Source: an uncultured Candidatus Altimarinota bacterium
GTDB lineage: Bacteria > Patescibacteriota > Gracilibacteria > UBA4473
Direction of reading: 5' to 3'
Length of the DNA stretch: 6,775 bases
NCBI GenBank assembly: GCA_938021445.1
Contig: CALIGR010000065.1
Span: forward strand, 1-6,775
The position numbers and the translations under genes were made by a program. The notes beneath the pieces are model-generated. The model saw nothing but the letters and a program-made list of their open reading frames with translations, made no database searches and was not told the origin of the DNA. This document shows positions 1 to 5,185 of this stretch, one piece after another. Positions within the stretch are counted from its first letter, which is position 1; the number at the start of each line of letters is the position of its first letter.

Positions 1-267
1 GCGGCTCGTCGAGCCATCGCTAGAGCGGTAAAAAGAGGAGGAAAGATTTGGATCCGAGTTTTCCCAGACAAAATTCTAACGGCTAAATCGGGAGAAGTGC
101 CGATGGGTTCTGGTAAAGGGGCTCCAGATAAATGGGTAGCACAAGTACTACCCGGAAAAATTCTTTTCGAAATGTCAGGAGTAGAGCCAGAATTAGCTCG
201 AAAAGCCTTGAAGCTCGCTTCTTACAAACTGTGCGTGAAGTGCAAAGTCGTTTCTAATCAGATTTAA
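1..267 (+). CDS. rplP: Large-subunit ribosomal protein L16 (uL16), 5'-truncated by the window edge
   Basis: The frame is open from base 1 and ends in TAA at 265-267, giving the last 88 residues of L16. L16 binds 23S rRNA near the A-site tRNA elbow and the peptidyl transferase centre. Family signatures are visible: [18 protein letters not shown] at fragment residues 7-24, MGSGKGAP at 35-42, then [20 protein letters not shown], the KPGxxxFEMxGV block of L16. The start lies outside the window, so the gene is cut by the window and not broken. Two oddities: the Arg that precedes MGxGKG in E. coli and Bacillus (Arg81 in E. coli) is Pro here (codon 100-102), and the usual KLPxK near the C-terminus is KLCVKCK, which adds a CxxC pair. 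The gene order rplP-rpmC-rpsQ confirms the call. Confidence 0.97.
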   Translation, partial: AARRAIARAVKRGGKIWIRVFPDKILTAKSGEVPMGSGKGAPDKWVAQVLPGKILFEMSGVEPELARKALKLASYKLCVKCKVVSNQI

Positions 268-275
268 TTTTAAAG

Positions 276-464
276 ATGAAAGTACAAGAACTGAGACAAC
301 TAGATGCGAAAAAGCTAAATGAAAAACTTAAAGAGTTAGTCAGAAAGCTGTCTGTATTTAGATTTCATGTAAAAACAGGACAAGAAGCCAATACGGCGGA
401 AATTGGGAAAATGCGAAAACAGATCGCACAAATAAAGACACTACTTAATAACGAGAGCAAATAA
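276..464 (+). CDS. rpmC: Large-subunit ribosomal protein L29 (uL29)
   Basis: This encodes 62 residues, the normal size for L29, a two-helix antiparallel hairpin protein that sits beside the polypeptide exit tunnel and helps form the docking site for trigger factor and SRP. The N-terminus MKVQELRQLD matches the family pattern 'MKxxELRxL', followed by a helix containing KELVRKLSVFRFHVKTGQ and a second Lys-rich helix starting near residue 41 (AEIGKMRKQIAQIKT). Family members usually have LFxLRFQ at the first helix end; here it reads LSVFRFH. It starts 8 bases after rplP and stops 5 bases before rpsQ, so it belongs to the same transcript. The 20 bases upstream are A/T-rich and lack any GGAG-like Shine-Dalgarno sequence. 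Confidence 0.95.
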   Translation: MKVQELRQLDAKKLNEKLKELVRKLSVFRFHVKTGQEANTAEIGKMRKQIAQIKTLLNNESK

Positions 465-469
465 TCTAA

Positions 470-691
470 ATGATTACCAAACAAGGAACCGTTGTCAAAA
501 AATCAGGAGATAAGACCGTTAAGGTTGAAATCCGGGAGCGACGTCAGCACCCGAAATACCAAAAGTCTTTCCCGGTGACAAAGAAGTTTCTCGTGCATGA
601 TGAAAATAATGCCGCAAAAGAAGGTGATCAAGTGACGATTGTTCAATCTCGACCAAAATCTAAACGAAAATCTTGGGCCCTTGCTGCCTAG
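470..691 (+). CDS. rpsQ: Small-subunit ribosomal protein S17 (uS17)
   Basis: This encodes 73 residues, a compact S17. S17 is an OB-fold protein that binds helices 7 and 11 of 16S rRNA early in 30S assembly. Diagnostic segments are [20 protein letters not shown] at residues 5-24, the family 'GxVVSxKMxKTxVV' strand pair, followed by [19 protein letters not shown] at 27-45 and [19 protein letters not shown] at 51-69, the 'GDxVxIxExRPxSKxKxW' C-terminus. The ATG at 470 puts the first residues in the expected register. It lies 5 bases after rpmC and 8 before rplN. No Shine-Dalgarno sequence is visible. It stops with TAG. Confidence 0.97.
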   Translation: MITKQGTVVKKSGDKTVKVEIRERRQHPKYQKSFPVTKKFLVHDENNAAKEGDQVTIVQSRPKSKRKSWALAA

Positions 692-699
692 TTTATACC

Positions 700-1068
700 A
701 TGATCCAACATATGACTCGGCTTCGTGTAGCGGACAATACTGGTGCCAAAGAGGTGCTCTGTATTAAAGTGCTTGGTGGTAGTAAACGACGCTACGCCGG
801 AGTGGGGGACGTTATTGTGGTTTCGGTTAAAACTGCGGCTCCAAAGGGAGTTGTTAAGAAGAAAACAGTCCAAAGAGCGGTCATCGTTCGAGTTAATAAA
901 CACGTAAAAAGAGAAGACGGAACCTGTATCAAATTTGATGAAAATGCCGTCGTGATCGTTAATACAGAGGGACAACCAAAAGGAACACGTGTCTTTGGTC
1001 CGATCGCCCGTGAACTTAGAGGGAAAGGATTCCAGAAAATCATCTCACTAGCACCAGAAGTACTATAG
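700..1068 (+). CDS. rplN: Large-subunit ribosomal protein L14 (uL14)
   Basis: This encodes 122 residues, the canonical L14 length. L14 is a beta-barrel protein at the subunit interface; it forms bridges to 16S rRNA and is the binding site of the silencing factor RsfS in many bacteria. I chose the ATG at 700 because it gives [19 protein letters not shown], matching the universal N-terminus 'MIQxxTxLxVADNSGA'. The in-frame ATG at 673 would add nine unrelated residues and overlap rpsQ. Other signatures are [20 protein letters not shown] at 20-39, [20 protein letters not shown] at 64-83, and [13 protein letters not shown] at 95-107. The gap to rplX is only 2 bases, suggesting coupled translation. 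It stops with TAG. Confidence 0.98.
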   Translation: MIQHMTRLRVADNTGAKEVLCIKVLGGSKRRYAGVGDVIVVSVKTAAPKGVVKKKTVQRAVIVRVNKHVKREDGTCIKFDENAVVIVNTEGQPKGTRVFGPIARELRGKGFQKIISLAPEVL

Positions 1069-1070
1069 CC

Positions 1071-1424
1071 ATGAAATACAGAATAGGCGATAACGTTGTA
1101 GTCACCACAGGCCGAGATAAAGGCGCCAGTGGGAAACTCCTTAAAATTGATCAAAAAAATGATCGAGTTTTAGTCGAAGGACTTAATATTCGAGTTAAGC
1201 ACATTAAAGCCAAGCAGGGGCAACCCGGGGATCGAGTTGAATTTTCAGCTCCAATCCACATTTCAAATATTGCGCTGCTTGATGCCAAGACGGGGAAAGC
1301 TTCTCGAGTTGGATACAAGTTTGAAAACGGGCTTAAGGTGCGAGTCACAAAAGCTTCGGGTTCGGAGATTGTACAGAAGGCTCCAGCCGCAAAGAAAGAA
1401 TCAAAAAAAACTATTAAAGCGTAA
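1071..1424 (+). CDS. rplX: Large-subunit ribosomal protein L24 (uL24)
   Basis: This encodes 117 residues, slightly longer than the usual 100-105. L24 is one of the first proteins to bind the 5' end of 23S rRNA and nucleates 50S assembly. The KOW motif is at the N-terminus, around residues 5-26 (IGDNVVVTTGRDKGASGKLL), with the conserved Gly at position 18. It is followed by the family segment VLVEGLNIRVKHIKAKQGQPG at about 34-54 (Asn39 in 'VEGxN'), then SAPIHISNIALLDAKTGKASRVGYK. The extra length is a basic, Ala/Lys-rich C-terminal tail after residue 100 (PAAKKESKKTIKA), probably disordered and rRNA-contacting. It starts 2 bases after rplN and is 10 bases from rplE. Confidence 0.97.
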   Translation: MKYRIGDNVVVTTGRDKGASGKLLKIDQKNDRVLVEGLNIRVKHIKAKQGQPGDRVEFSAPIHISNIALLDAKTGKASRVGYKFENGLKVRVTKASGSEIVQKAPAAKKESKKTIKA

Positions 1425-1434
1425 CTTTTAGACA

Positions 1435-1992
1435 ATGACATTGTACGAACGATATCAGAAAGAAATTGCGGCAAAGCTCCTAAAGGATCTTGGCCTCAAG
1501 AATGTCATGCAAGTGCCAAAAGTAGAAAAGGTATGTGTGAATATTGGAATGGGGTCTTTCTTGCAAAGACTCGGGACCAAAGATTACAGTGCGGTAGAAA
1601 AGGCACTTGAAAATATCACAGGACAGAAACCAAAAGTGAGTAAGGCTCGGCTTTCGGTTTCTAACTTTAAACTTAGAGAGGGAATGCCCGTTGGTGTTTC
1701 AGTCACACTCCGAGGGGAAGCGGCTTATAATTTCTTGGATAAAGTGATTAATGTTGTTTACCCACGAGTAAGAGGGTTTCGAGGTGTGAAGCGAAATATA
1801 TTTGATGATAAAGGAAACTGTTCTTTCGGTTTTACCGAGCACACGGTTTTTCCAGAAATTAGATTAGATGACGCTAAACGAGTTCATGGTCTTCAGGTTA
1901 CGGTCGTAACTAATACTGAGGATCAAGACCAAGCAAGAGCGTTGATGGAAGCGTTTGAATTTCCATTTAAAAAAACAACCCCTAATACTTAA
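1435..1992 (+). CDS. rplE: Large-subunit ribosomal protein L5 (uL5)
   Basis: This encodes 185 residues (family about 180). L5 binds 5S rRNA together with L18, anchors the central protuberance and contacts the P-site tRNA. Visible family blocks are LYERYQKEIAAKLLKDLGLKN at 3-23, VEKVCVNIGMG at 30-40, ITGQKPKVSKARLSVSNFKLR at 61-81, GMPVGVSVTLRGEAAYNFLD at 83-102, and YPRVRGFRGVKRNIFDDKGN at 109-128 followed by FGFTEHTVFPEI, the 'RDFRGxxxxSFDxxGNYxxGxxEQxxFPEI' signature. The C-terminus (FPFKKTTPNT) extends a few residues past the typical end. It ends with TAA three bases before the rpsN start. No Shine-Dalgarno sequence precedes its ATG. Confidence 0.98.
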   Translation: MTLYERYQKEIAAKLLKDLGLKNVMQVPKVEKVCVNIGMGSFLQRLGTKDYSAVEKALENITGQKPKVSKARLSVSNFKLREGMPVGVSVTLRGEAAYNFLDKVINVVYPRVRGFRGVKRNIFDDKGNCSFGFTEHTVFPEIRLDDAKRVHGLQVTVVTNTEDQDQARALMEAFEFPFKKTTPNT

Positions 1993-1995
1993 TTA

Positions 1996-2220
1996 ATGGC
2001 TAGAAAAGCAATCGAAACCAAATCTAGAAAATTCATGGCTCGCTATCTCTTAGCGAAAAGTGAAGGACGAAAGATTAAATTCCCTACACGAGCGTACAAC
2101 CGGTGCGAACGATGTGGTCGACCTCATGGTTACATGCGTGACTTTGGAGTGTGTCGATGTTGTTTTCGGGAGTTTGCTGAAGCCGGGATGATTCCTGGAG
2201 TTCGTAAAGCTTCTTGGTAA
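1996..2220 (+). CDS. rpsN: Small-subunit ribosomal protein S14, zinc-binding type (uS14)
   Basis: As called, this has 74 residues. S14 binds the 30S head next to S3 and S10. The zinc ribbon is intact: C37xxC40 in [11 protein letters not shown] and C53xxC56 in [10 protein letters not shown], with an additional Cys at 55, then the conserved end [11 protein letters not shown]. The usual zinc-type S14 has 61 residues. Starting at the internal Met14 (ATG at 2035) would give exactly 61 residues and put the first Cys at position 24, as in Bacillus S14. The upstream ATG at 1996 instead gives [13 protein letters not shown], itself like a normal S14 start, and sits 3 bases after rplE, so I keep it. Neither ATG has a Shine-Dalgarno sequence that could decide. 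Confidence 0.95.
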   Translation: MARKAIETKSRKFMARYLLAKSEGRKIKFPTRAYNRCERCGRPHGYMRDFGVCRCCFREFAEAGMIPGVRKASW

Positions 2221-2256
2221 AATTGAAATAATCACTCAGTAATTTAAAACTAAACT

Positions 2257-2631
2257 ATGGTAGATCCAATCGCAGACTTTCTAACAAGAATCCGAAACGC
2301 CCAAATGGCGGGACAGGATCGAGTATCTATTCCTTTCTCTACGAAGAAGGAGGCGATCGCTCAGGTAATGCTTAAAAATAAATTTTTAGCTGGTGTTTCG
2401 ACCGATGATACAGGAAAGTTTAAAGAACTAGTGGTCGAGCTTCCAGAAAAAGTACTCACGCTTAAGAGAGTTTCAAAATCAGGACAGCGAATCTACCGAG
2501 GAAACCAAGATATTAGAAAAGTGCTTAATGGTCTAGGGATCGCGGTCGTTTCAACTTCTCAAGGAGTCATGACTGGGTATGAAGCTAAATCAAAAGGAAT
2601 TGGTGGAGAAATTTTATGCGAAATTAGTTAA
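2257..2631 (+). CDS. rpsH: Small-subunit ribosomal protein S8 (uS8)
   Basis: This encodes 124 residues, close to the usual 130. S8 binds helix 21 of 16S rRNA and organises the 30S platform; in E. coli it also represses translation of its own spc operon mRNA. The N-terminus VDPIADFLTRIRNAQMAG (2-19) matches 'DPIADMLTRIRNA'. The linker and C-terminal domain carry RVSKSGQRIYRG at 71-82, then GLGIAVVSTSQGVMTGYEA at 92-110 and GIGGEILCEIS at 114-124, where the family ends in GGExLCxV(W/Y). The 36 bases before the ATG form one of the two longest gaps inside the operon. I see no E. coli-like S8 target hairpin there. The gap to rplF is 13 bases. Confidence 0.97.
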   Translation: MVDPIADFLTRIRNAQMAGQDRVSIPFSTKKEAIAQVMLKNKFLAGVSTDDTGKFKELVVELPEKVLTLKRVSKSGQRIYRGNQDIRKVLNGLGIAVVSTSQGVMTGYEAKSKGIGGEILCEIS

Positions 2632-2644
2632 TCAAATCTAAATA

Positions 2645-3199
2645 ATGTCACGAATTGGAAATAAGCCCATTACTATCCTTAACGGAGTCACTGTCAGCGT
2701 AGACGGAGACATGATAACCGTGAAGGGTAGCAAAGGAGAGCTGAAACAAGCGTTTGAATCAAAGTATGTATCTATTAAGCAGGAAGGCAGTGAAATGACT
2801 GTTAGCCGTGTAGATGATTCTAAAACAGCTAGATCTCGACACGGACTCTATCGAAGTCTGATCAATAATATGATCGAAGGGGTTACGAATGGTTTCTCTA
2901 AATCGCTTGAAGTGCGAGGGGTTGGATACCGAGTCGCTCAAAAAGGACAAGCGCTGGAGTTTAATCTTGGCTACTCTCATCCGATTACTTTCCCAATTCC
3001 TGATGGATTGGAAGTAAAGTTTGATGAAAAAAATAATAACATTTTCACGCTCCTCGGAGCTAATAAACAACTTGTTGGACAAGTTGCCTCTAATATTCGT
3101 GGTCTTCGAAAACCGGAACCTTATAAAGGGAAAGGGGTTCGTTACACAGATGAACATGTTACTCTCAAACCTGGTAAATCGGCTAAAGCCGCTGCTTAA
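2645..3199 (+). CDS. rplF: Large-subunit ribosomal protein L6 (uL6)
   Basis: This encodes 184 residues, the typical length. L6 consists of two similar alpha/beta domains and lies near the sarcin-ricin loop and the factor-binding site. Evidence: MSRIGNKPI at the start (family 'MSRIGxxPI'), GDMITVKGSKGELKQ at 21-35, ARSRHGLYRSLINNMIEGVT at 62-81 (family 'xRxxHGLxRxLxxNMVxGV'), LEVRGVGYRV at 88-97, LGYSHPITFPIP at 108-119, and RGLRKPEPYKGKGVRYTDE at 152-170, the L6 C-terminal signature 'RxxRxPEPYKGKGIRY'. It ends with a short Ala/Lys tail. It is 13 bases after rpsH and 2 bases before rplR. Confidence 0.98.
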   Translation: MSRIGNKPITILNGVTVSVDGDMITVKGSKGELKQAFESKYVSIKQEGSEMTVSRVDDSKTARSRHGLYRSLINNMIEGVTNGFSKSLEVRGVGYRVAQKGQALEFNLGYSHPITFPIPDGLEVKFDEKNNNIFTLLGANKQLVGQVASNIRGLRKPEPYKGKGVRYTDEHVTLKPGKSAKAAA

Positions 3200-3201
3200 T
3201 C

Positions 3202-3540
3202 ATGAAATCAGAAATTAAACAATTACGAAGGCTCGCTCGAGCAAGACGTACAAACGCCAAAGCTCGATCAAGTGAACGACCAAGACTCTTGGTCTTTAAA
3301 TCACAAAAAGCTATCTACGCACAAATCGTAGATGATAGTGAAGGGAAAGTGGTATGTGGAACTTCAAACCTGAAAGGGGCCGCGGGGATCAAAGGGGCAG
3401 AAGAGGTCGGGAAAACTATTGCTAAACTCGCTCAAGCTAAAAAAGTAGATACGGTCGCTTTTGACCGAAATGGATACGCTTATCACGGTCAAATCAAAGC
3501 GCTTGCAGATGGTGCTCGTGAAGCCGGACTAAAATTTTAA
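3202..3540 (+). CDS. rplR: Large-subunit ribosomal protein L18 (uL18)
   Basis: This encodes 112 residues, within the family's 110-120. L18 binds 5S rRNA with L5 and delivers it to the central protuberance. A strongly basic N-terminal arm (LRRLARARRTNAKARSSERP, 8-27) is followed by PRLLVFKSQKAIYAQIVDD at 27-45 (family 'PRLxVxRSNKxIYAQxIDD') and then AEEVGKTIAKLAQAKKVDTV at 66-85. FDRNGYAYHGQIKALADGAR at 87-106 is the hallmark 'FDRxGYxYHGRVxALADAAR', and the protein ends GLKF. Of its ten Arg codons five are CGA, unusual for a highly expressed bacterial gene. It is 2 bases after rplF and 17 before rpsE. No Shine-Dalgarno sequence. Confidence 0.98.
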   Translation: MKSEIKQLRRLARARRTNAKARSSERPRLLVFKSQKAIYAQIVDDSEGKVVCGTSNLKGAAGIKGAEEVGKTIAKLAQAKKVDTVAFDRNGYAYHGQIKALADGAREAGLKF

Positions 3541-3557
3541 AACCTATTTATACTTAA

Positions 3558-4565
3558 ATGTCAGACGAAAAAACGACACCCGTAACCGACGAAGCTAAAC
3601 CAGCTGAAACGGCTCAGAAATCAGAAGACGCAAAAGCTTCTGATTCTAAAGAGAACCAAGGCCAAAATGGACGAGGGGATCGAAATGAGCGAGGCGGTGG
3701 CGGCGGCCGACGTCCACGTCGAAACAACAATCGTAAACAACGTGAACCAAAAGAGTTTGAAGAAGCGATTCTTCAGATCGATCGAGTAACACGGGTAACG
3801 AAAGGAGGACGACAACTTCGATTTAGAGTGTCAGTTGTTATAGGAGATCAAAAAGGACGAGTTGGTTTTGGGATCGGAAAATCTTCAGAAGTAATGATGG
3901 GAGTTCAGAAGGCTATTGCTGATGCGAAGAAAAATCTGATCAAAGTCCCAATCTTTGAAGATTCAATCCCACACGCGATAGAAATGAAATATAAAGCGAC
4001 TAGAGTGTTGCTTTTCCCAGCGCCAGAAGGGAAAGGGGTTATAGCTGGTGGAGCAGTACGGAAAGTACTTGAGCTCGCAGGAGTGAAAAACGTACTTTCT
4101 AAAATGCACGGTTCTCGTAATAAGCTCAATGCTTCTTACGCTACAATCAACGCCCTTAAATCACTTCAAAATAGAGCGCCTCACAAGAAAAAAGGCGAAG
4201 AAGCTGAAACGACAGAGGTAGAAGAAAATAAAGCGACAGAAGCAAAAGCTCCCGCTAAAAAAACTGAAGCTAAAAAAGCGGTTCCAAGCAAAGCTCCAAA
4301 ATCAGATAAAGTAGACGATCTAACAAAAATTGAAGGAATTGGTCCTAAAATCGCTGAATTGATAAATAAAGCCGGAATGATCACTTTTGCAGATCTAGCA
4401 AAAGCAAAAACGGAGGCGCTTCAGACAATCTTGGATGAAGCGGGATCAAGATACAAAACTCATGATCCAAGCACTTGGGTTGAGCAGTCAAAATTGGCCG
4501 CAGCTGATAAGTGGGATGAGCTTAAAAAACTACAAGACGAACTAGATGGTGGAAAACGAGCCTAG
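3558..4565 (+). CDS. rpsE: Small-subunit ribosomal protein S5 (uS5) with disordered N-tail and C-terminal helix-hairpin-helix domain
   Basis: This encodes 335 residues, about double the usual S5 (around 165). S5 sits at the mRNA entrance with S3 and S4 and affects decoding accuracy and helicase activity. Residues 1-63 are low-complexity: acidic first, then Gly/Arg/Asn-rich (RGGGGGRRPRRNNNRKQR at 45-62). The S5 core spans about 64-205: EFEEAILQIDRVTRVTKGGR at 66-85, GDQKGRVGFGIGKSSEV at 96-112, and FPAPEGKGVIAGGAVRKVLE at 153-172, then the C-terminal helix. A Lys/Ala/Glu-rich linker (206-252) leads to an HhH domain (253-335), described separately. One uninterrupted frame covers everything, with the same CGA-rich codon use, so this is a true fusion and not two genes. 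It stops with TAG. The next gene is rplO; rpmD is missing. Confidence 0.96.
   Translation: MSDEKTTPVTDEAKPAETAQKSEDAKASDSKENQGQNGRGDRNERGGGGGRRPRRNNNRKQREPKEFEEAILQIDRVTRVTKGGRQLRFRVSVVIGDQKGRVGFGIGKSSEVMMGVQKAIADAKKNLIKVPIFEDSIPHAIEMKYKATRVLLFPAPEGKGVIAGGAVRKVLELAGVKNVLSKMHGSRNKLNASYATINALKSLQNRAPHKKKGEEAETTEVEENKATEAKAPAKKTEAKKAVPSKAPKSDKVDDLTKIEGIGPKIAELINKAGMITFADLAKAKTEALQTILDEAGSRYKTHDPSTWVEQSKLAAADKWDELKKLQDELDGGKRA
4314..4562 (+). other. Helix-hairpin-helix domain fused to the C-terminus of S5
   Basis: This part of rpsE encodes residues 253-335. It opens with an HhH motif, DLTKIEGIGPKIAELINKAG at 254-273, in which IGPKIAELI provides the hairpin glycine and second helix. It continues as TFADLAKAKTEALQTILDEA (276-295) and a conserved-looking tail with a 'HDPSTW' element (302-307), AAADKWDELKKLQDELDGGK (314-333). 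From memory, the whole pattern resembles the C-terminal extension of ribosomal protein L21 in Flavobacteria and other Bacteroidetes, and related HhH modules (DUF4332-like). HhH modules usually bind nucleic acid backbone without sequence preference or mediate protein contacts. What it does on S5 is unknown. Confidence 0.85.
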
Positions 4566-4604
4566 CAATCTGTTAGAGCTGAATCTGTTTTAAAAAATTG
4601 AACT

Positions 4605-5045
4605 ATGAAACTCCAAAACCTTAAACCGGCTACGCCTAAGAAAAACCGAAAACGACGTGGCCAAGGAAACGCGACCGGGAACGGTACGTATGGTGGTCGT
4701 GGAATGAACGGGCAAAACGCACGATCGGGAGGGGGCGTTCGACTTGGATTTGAAGGAGGTCAAACACCTCTTATTCAAAGAATGCCTAAAATGAAGGGTT
4801 TCAATAATCCAAATCGAGTCGATAACCAAGTCGTTGATGTGGCTCAAATCGAGGCTCGATTTAAAGAAGGCGCTAAAGTAAACTTTGATTCATTGGTTGA
4901 ACATAACCTGGTTCATAAATCAAAAGGACCGGCTAAAATCCTCGCTTCAGGAGAGATTACTAAGAAAGTAACCGTAGAAGGTGTCCCTTGTTCTGCAGGG
5001 GCTAAAGCCGCTATTGAAAAGGCAGGAGGAACGATTACTGAGTAG
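4605..5045 (+). CDS. rplO: Large-subunit ribosomal protein L15 (uL15), last gene of the operon
   Basis: This encodes 146 residues, the typical length. L15 is a late-assembly 50S protein with an extended Gly/Arg-rich arm buried in 23S rRNA. Family blocks: MKLQNLKPATPKKNRKRRGQ at 1-20 (family 'MxLxxLxPxxGSxxxxKRVGRG'), GTYGGRGMNGQNARSGGGVR at 27-46, then LGFEGGQTPLIQRMPKMKGF at 47-66, and a C-terminal domain with PAKILASGEITKKVTVEGVP. The motif GTYGGRG replaces the common GKTAGRG; I remember similar TYSGRG forms in CPR bacteria. The start is 39 bases after rpsE, without rpmD in between. It ends in two adjacent in-frame TAG codons (5043-5048). secY does not follow; the terminator begins 25 bases downstream. 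Confidence 0.97.
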   Translation: MKLQNLKPATPKKNRKRRGQGNATGNGTYGGRGMNGQNARSGGGVRLGFEGGQTPLIQRMPKMKGFNNPNRVDNQVVDVAQIEARFKEGAKVNFDSLVEHNLVHKSKGPAKILASGEITKKVTVEGVPCSAGAKAAIEKAGGTITE

Positions 5046-5070
5046 TAGAATTACTTCAATTTAAAATGAT

Positions 5071-5092
5071 GACCCTTCGGGGTCTTTTTTTT
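5071..5092 (+). terminator. Intrinsic terminator of the ribosomal protein operon
   Basis: A perfect 5-bp GC-rich stem (GACCC at 5071-5075, GGGTC at 5080-5084) is capped by the extra-stable TTCG tetraloop and runs directly into eight T residues (5085-5092). It lies 25 bases past the rplO stop codon. The stem is short, but the UUCG loop and uninterrupted T tract make it a convincing Rho-independent terminator. It separates the ribosomal operon from the downstream peptidase gene. Confidence 0.9.
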
Positions 5093-5105
5093 GTTTCTCA
5101 ATAAC

Positions 5106-5134
5106 TTGACAAAAGTAAATAAAAATGCAATAAG
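5106..5134 (+). promoter_or_regulatory. Putative sigma-70-type promoter for the metallopeptidase gene
   Basis: A perfect -35 box TTGACA (5106-5111) is followed after 17 bases by AATAAG (5129-5134), a 4/6 match to TATAAT, preceded by TG plus one base (5126-5128), i.e. an extended -10. Transcription would start near 5141, leaving a leader of about 45 A/T-rich bases before the ATG at 5186, with no Shine-Dalgarno sequence. Its position just after the terminator fits an independent transcription unit. In a region this A/T-rich the -10 alone would be weak evidence; the exact -35 and the 17-base spacer carry the call. Confidence 0.55.
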
Positions 5135-5185
5135 TAGTCCAAATAAAATAAAAACTAAAAATAACTAGATTAATGTTTTTATTTT

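Noticed and set aside
673..699. Longer L14 start adding nine residues (MGPCCLVYT)
   Set aside because: It overlaps rpsQ and does not match the L14 family. The ATG at 700 gives the canonical 122-residue protein.
792..1154. 120-codon open frame on the - strand
   Set aside because: It lies antisense to rplN and rplX, both certain genes; composition and sequence look like a shadow frame.
1237..1431. 64-codon + strand frame inside rplX
   Set aside because: It is out of frame within the conserved L24 gene; its Lys/Arg-rich ending is a by-product of the A-rich L24 tail.
2221..2256. S8 autoregulatory RNA site before rpsH
   Set aside because: The 36-base gap is A/T-rich and forms no evident stem resembling the 16S helix 21 mimic.
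2759..3157. 132-codon open frame on the - strand
   Set aside because: It is fully antisense to rplF and shows no recognisable domain.
1081..4860. Recurring word CGAGTT / GATCGAGTT
   Set aside because: It comes from frequent Arg-Val and Asp-Arg-Val codons with the CGA preference, at irregular positions in coding frames, so it is not a repeat element.
1..5045. Genetic code 25 (UGA read as Gly) in this window
   Set aside because: No gene contains in-frame TGA; conserved Gly sites use ordinary GGN codons. Only the absence of TGA stops remains as a hint.
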